A DNA stretch of 64,000 nt, taken from NCBI GenBank assembly GCA_020722005.1, contig DYLP01000011.1, forward strand, positions 1-64,000. Reading direction: 5' to 3'. The notes under the pieces were generated by a model. That model worked only from the letters and a program-made list of their open reading frames with translations, ran no database searches and was not told the DNA's origin. The stretch is from Melioribacter roseus (lineage in GTDB: Bacteria > Bacteroidota > Ignavibacteria > Ignavibacteriales > Melioribacteraceae). The position numbers and the translations under genes are program-made. The stretch's first letter is position 1; each line of letters begins with the position of its first letter. Shown here piece by piece: positions 28,604-36,841 of the stretch.

Positions 28604-29149
28604 TTATTTTTTAGGAACAGGGTGAGCAATTTGAGTCCACATTTTCGCAAAATTGAATTCTTTGTAAGTTGGGCTTTCTTCGTTGTGGCAAGTTTTGCAA
28701 TATTTTTCGATTTCGGTTTCGTCTTTCCAGATTCTCAAACCGTTTTTAATGGCTTCTTCACGATTTTTCATTACTTTCATCGATTTATAATCTTCTCCTG
28801 GACCATGGCATGTTTCGCATTGAACGCCGTCTGCAACAGAGAATTTCTTGCCGAGCAATTTAGGGTCGGCGTCATAACCGCTTGCGTGGCATTTTAGACA
28901 TTTGGGATTTTCAACAGCTTTTACGTCGCCAGAAAGTTTATTTGCTTCTTCTGTCATAAGTGTTTTGTAAGCACTGGCATGTTTACTATTCTGCCATATT
29001 TTTAATTGTTCGCCTTGCTTTTCAGTCTTGTGACACATTCCGCATGATTCTGCTCCAATATAACCGTGACCCTGTGCCTTCGATGTACCGGCAAATAAAA
29101 AGAAACATAATACCACCACCATGGTAATATTGATACCATTTCTAAACAT
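28604..29149 (-). CDS. Tetrahaem cytochrome c, c554-like
   Basis: Exported small cytochrome with a signal peptide (MVVVLCFFLFAGTSKAQG) and four CxxCH motifs: CGMCH, CKLCH-like CLKCH, CETCH in QCETCHGPGEDY, and CKTCH. The order and spacers, including the CETCHGPG turn and the late YCKTCHNEESPTYKEFNF, resemble the cytochrome c554 family of electron carriers. At 181 residues it fits a soluble periplasmic shuttle. It lies 83 bp after the 16-haem/cytochrome b gene and 9 bp before the barrel gene, so it is well placed to pass electrons between them. That function is inferred. Confidence 0.88.
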   Translation of the reverse strand: MFRNGINITMVVVLCFFLFAGTSKAQGHGYIGAESCGMCHKTEKQGEQLKIWQNSKHASAYKTLMTEEANKLSGDVKAVENPKCLKCHASGYDADPKLLGKKFSVADGVQCETCHGPGEDYKSMKVMKNREEAIKNGLRIWKDETEIEKYCKTCHNEESPTYKEFNFAKMWTQIAHPVPKK

Positions 29150-29232
29150 ATTTCCTCCATTTTTTATTTGTTGTTGACCATTAATTTATAATGAATATAG
29201 CTCTATCAATATTAAGAGGCAAGTGTCTTTTT

Positions 29233-31638
29233 TTATCTTTGTTTCTCTCCTTTTACTTCTGTATTTAATTTATTGTCGAGCCATAGTCTAAGTTCGGGGT
29301 CGTTTTCGAGTTCTTTGTCGAAAACAATGTCAGGGTCAAGATTATTTTCTCGTAGCGTTTTAGTAAATAGAAGGGTAGAGTTGCTTAGTCTTTTTTCTTC
29401 TCTTTTGCCAGCTTTATATACTTTCCATTCCAGAAGAACTTTTCTGAAATGTTTTTCGTGATGATGTCTGTAATTCTGGAGTGTCATTTTGCCGTCAATC
29501 CAGGTCAAGCTCATCGGGTATTCATGTGGATGGAAAATAACAAAGAACCAGTGCCATACTAATATTGCAAGAGTAGCAAGAATAGCTTCGTAGAAATGAA
29601 TCAATTCGCTAACTTTAATCAACCATATCGGAGCCCAATCGCCTACAACTGTTGGAAACCAGAGAATAAATCCTGTCGTTCCCATTATTAGAGTGCCCCA
29701 AATTAAAGCCCAGTATTCAGCTTTTTCGGTATAATCGTATTTATCGTAAATCGGTTTTTCTTTATTAACTCTCAAGTAATAAAGTATGGTATCTCTCGCC
29801 TCGATTATGTCGGTATGTTTGGGCAATAAATTTTTGAGAACTTCTCTTCCTCGTGGTGTAAAAAGAAGATAAAAGATGTGATATATGCCTACGCCAATCA
29901 TAACAACGGCAGCACCACGGTGAATATATTGACGAACGGTTTCGGTCATTCCAAAGTACATTAAGAGTTCTGCCCACCAGCTTGTGGAGTATTTAAGTGC
30001 AAAGCCTGTAATTGCCAGAACGATGAACGATATGAACAGTAGAAAATGTTGAACAACTTCGTTCTTTGTAAAGCGAGGTATCGTAATTTCTTTTTCGGTT
30101 CTTTTTTTCTTCTTTTTAATTTCATATAAAAAGATGAGCAGATTGTGCAGAATCATGCCGCCTATAACAGAAATGATCAACCAGAAATAGATATCGGTTA
30201 CAATTTGTTCAACTTTGGCAGCTTTTTCATTTATTGTAACGTGTGAATAACTTTGTGAGAAGACTGGAGTAGCATCAGGATGACATTTTTTACATGTTTC
30301 CGTAACGTTTGATATATTGACAGTGGATTCGGGATGTTCTTTGGGTAAAATCTTATGTACGCCATGGCAATCGACGCACATTGCTGCATCCTTATCGCCG
30401 CGCATAACGGCGAGCCCGTGATAGCTATCCAGGTACGATTTAGCCTTATTCCCGTTTATACCGAAACGTTCGGCAATGAGCGGATTCTCGTGGCAAACCA
30501 TACAAGTTTTTTGCTGTATTTTCCGGGCTTCGAGCCTTTTGTCTTTACCGGAAATTGGATTAATATCGTGTTCGTTATGGCAATCGTTGCAAACGGGTGA
30601 TTCACGGTAGCCTTTTTTTGCTCGAATCCAGTGAATCGATTCCATATATTCTCTGGCTTCTTTTTCGTGGCATTGACCGCATGTTTCAGGCAGATTAAAA
30701 GCTGAAATTTTCGAACCCTGCTGAACTTTATTCTTTATATCGTGAACTCCGTGACATGTTATGCAAGAAGGTCCTTTTTTCCCTTCTTTTATAATCATTC
30801 CGTGAATTGATTGATTATATTTTTTACCCGGGGTAACTAAACCGATGTCGTATTTCTTTGCAAGTTCAGGGTTGTCATGACATTTGCTACACGTAATGCT
30901 GATGTTTACTTGATTTACAGGACTGGATGGGTGATCAATTTTCTTAATATTATGCGAACCGTGGCAATCCCAGCATTTGGCAGCGTCGTCGATACCTTGG
31001 CTGAGTGCAATTCCGTGGATGCTTTCTTTATGCTCCGCTGCAATTTCTACATGGCATACATCGCAATTAGCAATTTCCTTTATTTTTAAATTTTTCGGAT
31101 GTTCCGAAATATTTTGAGCAATGAAACTATGACAATCTGAACATTCGAGTTTGCTATGGACAGAAGTGGGAAGTGTTAATTTCACGTCTTCCTTTTTATG
31201 GCAGCTCAGGCAATTGTCTTTGCTGACATTCTTAGCATGATAACTCGTAAGCAGAGGCTTGGCTTCGTGGCATTTCGAGCAGTAATTTCTTGAATTGACA
31301 GAGAGGGAAGTCGATGGTTTTTTGACATTATGCGAGCCGTGACATGAAACGCATCCAGGAGCGTTCTTAATTTTCAATCTGTGATGGATATCTGTTTCAA
31401 CTGAGGTAATCTTGTCGTCGTGGCAAATTGTACAGTCAACTTTTTTAGCACCTTTGTCTATATGTTCTTCATCAACCACATCCTGGTGACAATCCTGACA
31501 TTCGATAGCTTCGAAATGAACGGATTTTTCGATACTTACTTCATGACAGTCGAGGCAATTAAAATCTTGAGCATTTAATTCATGATTAAATAATATAAAT
31601 AGAGAAAACGCACAAAAAAGAATGGTATTACGAATCAT
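29233..31638 (-). CDS. 16-haem cytochrome c / cytochrome b fusion, CbcL-like
   Basis: Large quinol-oxidoreductase-like protein. After a signal peptide (to about residue 23) an N-terminal region to about 480 carries sixteen CxxCH motifs, from CLDCH to CKKCH. The C-terminal third has hydrophobic helices (IYFWLIISVIGGMILHNLLIF, VVQHFLLFISFIVLAITGFAL, GAAVVMIGVGIYHIFYLLF, WALIWGTLIMGTTGFILWF, LATLAILVWHWFFVIFHP) with membrane histidines, as in formate-dehydrogenase/HydC-type cytochrome b. The arrangement recalls CbcL of Geobacter, a multihaem/b-type fusion that takes electrons from menaquinol, though haem number differs. It is the first gene of unit B. Function is inferred. Confidence 0.85.
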   Translation of the reverse strand: MIRNTILFCAFSLFILFNHELNAQDFNCLDCHEVSIEKSVHFEAIECQDCHQDVVDEEHIDKGAKKVDCTICHDDKITSVETDIHHRLKIKNAPGCVSCHGSHNVKKPSTSLSVNSRNYCSKCHEAKPLLTSYHAKNVSKDNCLSCHKKEDVKLTLPTSVHSKLECSDCHSFIAQNISEHPKNLKIKEIANCDVCHVEIAAEHKESIHGIALSQGIDDAAKCWDCHGSHNIKKIDHPSSPVNQVNISITCSKCHDNPELAKKYDIGLVTPGKKYNQSIHGMIIKEGKKGPSCITCHGVHDIKNKVQQGSKISAFNLPETCGQCHEKEAREYMESIHWIRAKKGYRESPVCNDCHNEHDINPISGKDKRLEARKIQQKTCMVCHENPLIAERFGINGNKAKSYLDSYHGLAVMRGDKDAAMCVDCHGVHKILPKEHPESTVNISNVTETCKKCHPDATPVFSQSYSHVTINEKAAKVEQIVTDIYFWLIISVIGGMILHNLLIFLYEIKKKKKRTEKEITIPRFTKNEVVQHFLLFISFIVLAITGFALKYSTSWWAELLMYFGMTETVRQYIHRGAAVVMIGVGIYHIFYLLFTPRGREVLKNLLPKHTDIIEARDTILYYLRVNKEKPIYDKYDYTEKAEYWALIWGTLIMGTTGFILWFPTVVGDWAPIWLIKVSELIHFYEAILATLAILVWHWFFVIFHPHEYPMSLTWIDGKMTLQNYRHHHEKHFRKVLLEWKVYKAGKREEKRLSNSTLLFTKTLRENNLDPDIVFDKELENDPELRLWLDNKLNTEVKGEKQR

Positions 31639-31797
31639 TTAGTCTCCGGATAAAATATACGAAAGTAATAGTCCGCAAATATTGTGCTGAAAAATGAACG
31701 GCTGAAAATTTGAAATTCTATCCGACAATCCGTTCTCTTTATTAATAATGAGAATGTCCTTTCGTATTAATAAGATAATGGACTTAAATATCCTATC

Positions 31798-31828
31798 TAA
31801 AAATATTTACTGAAAAGGATTAAGTCAA
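31798..31828 (-). promoter_or_regulatory. Candidate promoter of cytochrome unit B
   Basis: On the minus strand TTG (31828-31826), 20 nt, then TATTTTTA (31805-31798) fits the Bacteroidota promoter with one mismatch. The upstream part reads TTTATTGACTTA and is identical over 12 nt to the element before unit A. It lies between the unit A terminator and the 16-haem gene, about 160 bp from the start codon. Confidence 0.5.
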
Positions 31829-31847
31829 TAAAAATTTTGATTAAAAA

Positions 31848-31871
31848 ATCCCGCAGTTTTTGATGCGGGAT
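31848..31871 (-). terminator. Rho-independent terminator of unit A
   Basis: ATCCCGCA / TGCGGGAT form an 8-bp stem with an 8-nt loop. On the minus strand the hairpin is followed by TTTTTAATC. It lies 8 bp after the stop of the second response regulator. Confidence 0.85.
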
Positions 31872-31879
31872 AAATCAAT

Positions 31880-33022
31880 TTATTTTTCAAAAAACGAGCC
31901 CGTAACCAAATACCAGTCTTTATCTTCGAGGTTTTCAATACCGCTGAATGCACCCTCTGAACCGTTTGCTCTTTTGACTTTATCTTTAAAATTTTCAATA
32001 TATCGATCGATTTCTTCCTGATAAAATGCAACGGCGCTTTTTCCGATTTTGAGTTCTGCAAGTTCAGACTCGAGATTTTCAGCATCGAGCACACAAATCC
32101 AATTTTTTCCGTAAGGAGTTATATCGAGCAGGTCGATATTTTCTCTTAGTTCATTATTGATTGCTTTAACCTGCCCGCTTAAAGGTGATGCAAATTTGAT
32201 TACCCGATTTTTTTGAGTTAGACTAAATAATGTTTGTCCTTTTTTAATATTCATACCGAGGTTTGGAAATTCGACATTATCGATTTTACCGACAATTTTT
32301 TTAGTAAAGTCGTCGATTCCAATTCGAGCTGAACCGTCTTCGGTAATTGCAGCCCAACAGTGATTATCCGAAATAAAAACCCCGCCGGGAATCGAGAATT
32401 CACCCTGCCCGATTTTTTCAGTCTCAGGTAAATGAGAAATATGAACTCGTGGCTTGAGTTGCTTTTTAATTTGCTCCTGTCGTTTGATGAGGCATTTTTT
32501 TGTGAAATCGAGGAGTTCATCTTCTGTAAACGGTTTTTGAACGTAATCCATCGCTCCGTATTTCATACATTCAACGGCTGATTCAACGGTGGCATATCCG
32601 GTTATGATTATTACGTCGATATCGGGTCTTAGGTGTTTTATCGTTTTGGTTACTTCTACGCCGTCCATTTCGGGCATTTTCAGATCGGTAAATACGAAAT
32701 CGTAATGATGACTCTGTACAAGAGTAATGGCTTCGGGTCCAGAATTAACAGTGTCAACCGAGTAGCCATCCAGTACCAGTATTTTCCGAAAACTGTCTAA
32801 AACCACGTCTTCATCATCAACACAAAGAATACGAGCCTTCGGGTTTGGAACTTCAGCTCTTTTTAATGTTTTGACTTCTTTGCCGTAGTCGACCTTAATG
32901 ACTTCAGCAAGCACCGCTTCTCTTTCTTTGCGGAGTTTTGCCTCTTCATATTTTTTGATAAATAATCTGATTATTACATCCACAATTATCAAAATGATTA
33001 AAAGTAAAACAAATAATGACAT
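31880..33022 (-). CDS. Membrane-anchored response regulator with GcvH-like domain
   Basis: Residues 2-20 form one hydrophobic helix, followed by a charged linker. A receiver domain spans about 64-180 with acidic pocket D69/D70, phospho-acceptor D113 (FTDLKMPEMDG), T141 and K163. Residues about 215-315 resemble glycine cleavage H protein: RIGIDDFTKKIVGKI, FPNLGMNIKKGQTLFSL, FASPLSGQVKAINNEL. The position of the lipoyl lysine reads N272, with a lysine one residue earlier, so lipoylation is doubtful. There is no DNA-binding, AAA+ or GGDEF domain. It lies 24 bp after the other GcvH-like regulator. The output mechanism is unknown; a protein-protein role at the membrane is my guess. Confidence 0.82.
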   Translation of the reverse strand: MSLFVLLLIILIIVDVIIRLFIKKYEEAKLRKEREAVLAEVIKVDYGKEVKTLKRAEVPNPKARILCVDDEDVVLDSFRKILVLDGYSVDTVNSGPEAITLVQSHHYDFVFTDLKMPEMDGVEVTKTIKHLRPDIDVIIITGYATVESAVECMKYGAMDYVQKPFTEDELLDFTKKCLIKRQEQIKKQLKPRVHISHLPETEKIGQGEFSIPGGVFISDNHCWAAITEDGSARIGIDDFTKKIVGKIDNVEFPNLGMNIKKGQTLFSLTQKNRVIKFASPLSGQVKAINNELRENIDLLDITPYGKNWICVLDAENLESELAELKIGKSAVAFYQEEIDRYIENFKDKVKRANGSEGAFSGIENLEDKDWYLVTGSFFEK

Positions 33023-33046
33023 CTCTATTTCTCCTCTTGTTAAAAA

Positions 33047-33865
33047 TTATCTGTCGGAACTACACTGGATTAAATTTTCCATTTCATCTTTTATGTTCGT
33101 TGGAATCACTTTATAAAACCATCCTTCGAAATACGGGTCTTTTTCGATCAATTCAGGATTTTCAATGAGCTTTTCGTTGCGGTCGATTATTCGACAGCTA
33201 AGCGGCATGATAAAAGAATGGGTTAAACCGTCGTTGTCTGTAATATAAGCCGAGAATGCCGCCTGTGAAATTTTATCGTTTATTTGAAGCAGCTCAATTT
33301 TTCTAACCCCTTCAGTTAGTTTTACAAACAAGTCCGTCACTCCTGTAACAAAACTTCCATAGCTAAATCCTTCGCTGATGATATTAACTTGCAAATCTTG
33401 CTTTATCCACGAATTATACCCGAATCGATAGTACTTAGAAGGACAGGACACATAGAGCAAATTGTTTTGGTCTTGAACTTTTTTACGATTCAGATTGCTG
33501 TAGGTTATGCCTCTTTTGATAATGGCAGAAAGTTCGTCGATTGTAAAAGGTTTGGGAAGAAAATCGAACGCCCCGAGCTTTATCGATTTAACCGCCATCT
33601 CCGGTGTTGTATAACCGGTAATCATTATTACGGGAGATTCATATCCGATAGAGCCGAGCGATTTTAAGATTTCAAAACCGTCTTTGTCGGGCAGCATAAT
33701 ATCGCAGATAACCAGTCTGTATTTATTTTGTTTTATTTTTTGTATTGCAATATCATAAGTCTCAGCAGAATCAGCCGTCAGATTATTGAGTTTACAAATT
33801 TTCATAATCGAGTCTATAATGACCGATTCGTCGTCGATAATCAATATATCGAAATCGTTATTCAT
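33047..33865 (-). CDS. Response regulator with degenerate GcvH-like domain
   Basis: I place the start at ATG 33865 (MNNDFDILIIDDE), giving 272 residues. The track start at 33937 adds a stretch that overlaps the kinase gene. The receiver has D11/D12, phospho-acceptor D55 (VICDIMLPDKDG), T83 and K105. Residues about 150-255 resemble glycine cleavage H protein, most clearly NPELIEKDPYFEGWFYKVIP, which follows the H-protein C-terminal pattern. At the lipoyl-lysine position a glycine is seen (ITDNDGLTHSFIMPLS), so this domain cannot carry lipoate there. No DNA-binding domain is present. The start overlaps the kinase stop by 8 bp, so the pair is coupled. Confidence 0.82.
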   Translation of the reverse strand: MNNDFDILIIDDESVIIDSIMKICKLNNLTADSAETYDIAIQKIKQNKYRLVICDIMLPDKDGFEILKSLGSIGYESPVIMITGYTTPEMAVKSIKLGAFDFLPKPFTIDELSAIIKRGITYSNLNRKKVQDQNNLLYVSCPSKYYRFGYNSWIKQDLQVNIISEGFSYGSFVTGVTDLFVKLTEGVRKIELLQINDKISQAAFSAYITDNDGLTHSFIMPLSCRIIDRNEKLIENPELIEKDPYFEGWFYKVIPTNIKDEMENLIQCSSDR

Positions 33866-35750
33866 AATTTTCAGCCGGAAGTTTAATTGAAAAAGTAGTT
33901 CCTTTGCCAGGTTCACTCTTAACTGAAATTGTACCATCGTGATTGTCGATTATTCCCCAAACTACGGATAATCCAAGTCCTGTTCCTTTTTGTCCTTTGG
34001 TAGTAAAGAAGGGTTCGAATATGTGAGTTAAATGTTCCTGCGGAATACCACATCCGTCGTCTGAAATTTCAATCTCGACAAATTTTCTGACTCCGGAATT
34101 GTCAATTCTTTCCCACCTCTGCCAGTCGTCGTTAAATGAAGCACACATTTCTACATAGCCTTTGCCAGGTACTTCGAATTTGAAGACGGGTCCGCCACAA
34201 ACCGGACACTTTAGATTCCGGTCAATCAACGATATGTCGCATACCGGACAGTGAATACTTATGCGAGAATTTTTTTCAATAGGTATTCCGAAGTAATGTT
34301 GTGCTCTGCCGTAAATCGGGTCGATGAATACGTTCCCTTCGTTTTCGCCCGATTTTATTTTTACTCGAATGGAAGACATTCCGGCTATTTTATTTTCGTT
34401 GTCGATCAAATTGTGATTCTTTGGACAAAGTGCCGCTTTGATATGCGTATATCCTTTAGGAGGCAACGAAAGTTGTTTTGTCTTGATTACAATTTCTCCT
34501 CCTTTTTTGCCGATTGCGTCGATTGCATTTAAAATAAGGTTTAACAGTACCTGCTGAGTTTGATTCTGATCGGCTGCAATTTGCGGTAAATTATTGTCGA
34601 ATATTTTTGTCAGTTTTATATTATTGAGAGACAGCTGGTTATGTACGACCGATTCGGTCCTTTTGATAATTTCGTTGATATTAATTAGATTTTTTTTAGG
34701 TGACGATTGTCTGGAAAAATCGAGAAGGCTTCTTACGATATCTCGGCAGCGGATAGTTTCCCTAACAATTACCTGTAGGTCTTCCTGCAATTCTGGATTG
34801 TCCTTAGCTCGTTTCATTAAATAGCTGCTGTATGTTAGTACTCCTGTTAAAGGATTGTTTATTTCATGTGCCACGCCGGCAGCCAGCTTGCCCAGAGAAG
34901 CCATTTTATCCGATTGGAATAATTGCTGTTGAGTTTCGTAAAGTTTTTTTGTCATGTTATTGAAGGATTTTGCAAGGTATCCCAATTCATCTTTACCTAT
35001 CTCTTTAATTTCATAAGTTAAATTTCCGGCGGCAATCTGATTGGTTGCTTTAACTAATTCTTTAACAGGATGGTCGACCCATCTTTTGACAAAAATGCTT
35101 ATGATTATCCCAATTGAAAGAATCGATACGATTGTAAAAATCAATTCCTGTATCTCGTTTTGTTTAATAGTTTCGTCGATTTCTTCGAGAGATATTGTAA
35201 TATCGAGGACACCCAGAACCGAGGCATTCTTGGGGTGTGCATGGCATTCGGCTTCGTAACACGATTTCTCATTGAAAATTGGATTTATTATTCCCATAAT
35301 TCTCGGACTCTTGTCGCCGAGTTTGAAAATTCGCGTTCTCTGTTTTATCGGAAGACGTTCAAGCGGCTTATTCTCGGCATGGCAGGCGTAACAACTTTCG
35401 GCTTTTTTATCGAGCATTTTGCCGAGGTCTTTCGAATTGCTTGAATAAATTATTCTGCCTTCTTTATTGTAAATTCTGATATTGTCGATCGTTTTGTCCT
35501 GCCCGATAGTCTTTACAATTTCGTCTACATATTCTCTTTGATTGAGCAACATTCCGTAACGTGTGCTGTTTTTAATAGTTTCACTGAGCTGATTGGCATG
35601 ACGTTCAACCTCGGCAAGGAGGCAATTAGTTTGATAATTAATTTTGATATAGGCATAAATTCCTATTATCGAAACGACAGTAAGACTAACAATCAGAATT
35701 AATTTCAATCCGATCTTTCTGAAAAACTGAATTTCATTAAGTCCGTTCAT
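33858..35750 (-). CDS. Haem-binding sensor histidine kinase with zinc-ribbon insertion
   Basis: Membrane sensor kinase. TM1 is about 15-35. The periplasmic region carries a c-type haem motif CYACH (C120-H124) and a possible second one, CYEAECH (C164-H170). TM2 is about 203-221, followed by HAMP (about 222-275), HisKA with phospho-His H295 (AAGVAHEINNP) and HATPase. Between the N box (LLNLILNAIDA, 402-412) and the G1 box (DDGCGIP, 564-570) about 130 residues are inserted, including CPVC (501-504) and CPVC (515-518) as in a zinc ribbon, plus another Cys at 442. The G2 region GTGLGLSVVWGI is normal. It overlaps the 13-haem gene by 4 bp. A redox-sensing role is inferred. Confidence 0.88.
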   Translation of the reverse strand: MNGLNEIQFFRKIGLKLILIVSLTVVSIIGIYAYIKINYQTNCLLAEVERHANQLSETIKNSTRYGMLLNQREYVDEIVKTIGQDKTIDNIRIYNKEGRIIYSSNSKDLGKMLDKKAESCYACHAENKPLERLPIKQRTRIFKLGDKSPRIMGIINPIFNEKSCYEAECHAHPKNASVLGVLDITISLEEIDETIKQNEIQELIFTIVSILSIGIIISIFVKRWVDHPVKELVKATNQIAAGNLTYEIKEIGKDELGYLAKSFNNMTKKLYETQQQLFQSDKMASLGKLAAGVAHEINNPLTGVLTYSSYLMKRAKDNPELQEDLQVIVRETIRCRDIVRSLLDFSRQSSPKKNLININEIIKRTESVVHNQLSLNNIKLTKIFDNNLPQIAADQNQTQQVLLNLILNAIDAIGKKGGEIVIKTKQLSLPPKGYTHIKAALCPKNHNLIDNENKIAGMSSIRVKIKSGENEGNVFIDPIYGRAQHYFGIPIEKNSRISIHCPVCDISLIDRNLKCPVCGGPVFKFEVPGKGYVEMCASFNDDWQRWERIDNSGVRKFVEIEISDDGCGIPQEHLTHIFEPFFTTKGQKGTGLGLSVVWGIIDNHDGTISVKSEPGKGTTFSIKLPAENYE

Positions 35751-36841
35751 CGTTTAACTACCTTTCCGGGTTTATTTTGCGGATACGATTTATCGTCGTG
35801 ACAATTATTACAGCTCCTTTCCTGATAAGTCGGCTCGGTATGGCAATTTTCACATTCGAATTCAACGTGAGTTTCGTCGAGAATTAATCCGGTTACCTTG
35901 TGATCGAAATTATCTGTAGTCCAGATGCCGTGACAGTTTTTACATTCTTTTTTGAGTCCTGTATATTTACCTTTGGTTACGTGGCATCTGGAACATTTTA
36001 ATTCGGAATGGAATTTAGAAATATCGAATCCGGTGCGTTGTTTATGATTGAACACCGGTTTTTCGACATTCGAATGACATAAGTTGCAAGATTTTTTATC
36101 CTCCGTGTCGTGGCATTTATTGCACTTCGAATGAAGTATTGCTGGAGATTGTTTAAGCGCAGATTTATTCGTTGCATGGCATTTTACACAGCTCTCGTTT
36201 TTATGGCAGTCGCTACACTCGAATCCAAAAATTTTATTGTGTTCTTCGTGATAAAATGTTACCAGTTTGCCGCCGGTAAAATTTGTATTATATACTTTCT
36301 TTATCGGTGCCTTAATTTCAGGATGTATTGATTTTTTGTTAATTGATTTAAGTGTCAAATCTTCTTGCATGCCGGCGGGTTTATGGCAGCTTATACATTC
36401 AATTTCGCCGCTCCATTCTCGATGGCATGAAATACAAAGACGATGGTATGCGGCTTTGAGGTCGGGTTTGCTGATATCGATTCGCTTACGTTGAGGGCTG
36501 TGACATTTTGAGCAACTAATTATATTCCCAGGCGGATTGTAATGATGGCAAATTCTGCAGTCGCCTGACATAATCGACATATCCGAATGTGCATAATGGT
36601 CGAATATCGACGGTCCATACAAATTAGTTTCTTTTATCCTGTCGATTTTAATTATTCGTGGCGCTTCCTCCGGTTTTTGATTTATTCGAATTAACTCTTC
36701 TCTTGGACACTCTCCTAAGCACGGATTCTCCTTCGTTGGAATATCGCATGAATGGCACGTTTTACATTCTAAGTTTAATTTAGAATGTTGTGCATACAGA
36801 ATTAGAGGCGTCAGCAATAAAACTAATATTATTTTTTTCAT
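35747..36841 (-). CDS. Thirteen-haem c-type cytochrome
   Basis: Exported multihaem cytochrome with signal peptide (IILVLLLTPLILYAQ). Thirteen CxxCH motifs are visible: CKTCH, CRICH, CSKCH, CISCH twice, CSDCH, CVKCH, CNKCH, CNLCH, CSRCH, CKNCH, CENCH and CNNCH. A Cys-rich stretch without haem motif lies between the first two (CDIPTKENPCLGECP). It is coupled to the NrfD-type gene by TAATG and to the kinase gene by a 4-bp overlap. With the ferredoxin and NrfD subunits it should form a periplasm-facing quinol:cytochrome oxidoreductase, comparable in composition to Cbc complexes of Geobacter. Partner and direction of electron flow are inferred. Confidence 0.88.
   Translation of the reverse strand: MKKIILVLLLTPLILYAQHSKLNLECKTCHSCDIPTKENPCLGECPREELIRINQKPEEAPRIIKIDRIKETNLYGPSIFDHYAHSDMSIMSGDCRICHHYNPPGNIISCSKCHSPQRKRIDISKPDLKAAYHRLCISCHREWSGEIECISCHKPAGMQEDLTLKSINKKSIHPEIKAPIKKVYNTNFTGGKLVTFYHEEHNKIFGFECSDCHKNESCVKCHATNKSALKQSPAILHSKCNKCHDTEDKKSCNLCHSNVEKPVFNHKQRTGFDISKFHSELKCSRCHVTKGKYTGLKKECKNCHGIWTTDNFDHKVTGLILDETHVEFECENCHTEPTYQERSCNNCHDDKSYPQNKPGKVVKR

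Noticed and set aside
31825-32094. 89-codon minus-strand ORF at the end of unit A
   Set aside because: It overlaps the end of the GcvH-like regulator in another frame and runs through its terminator.
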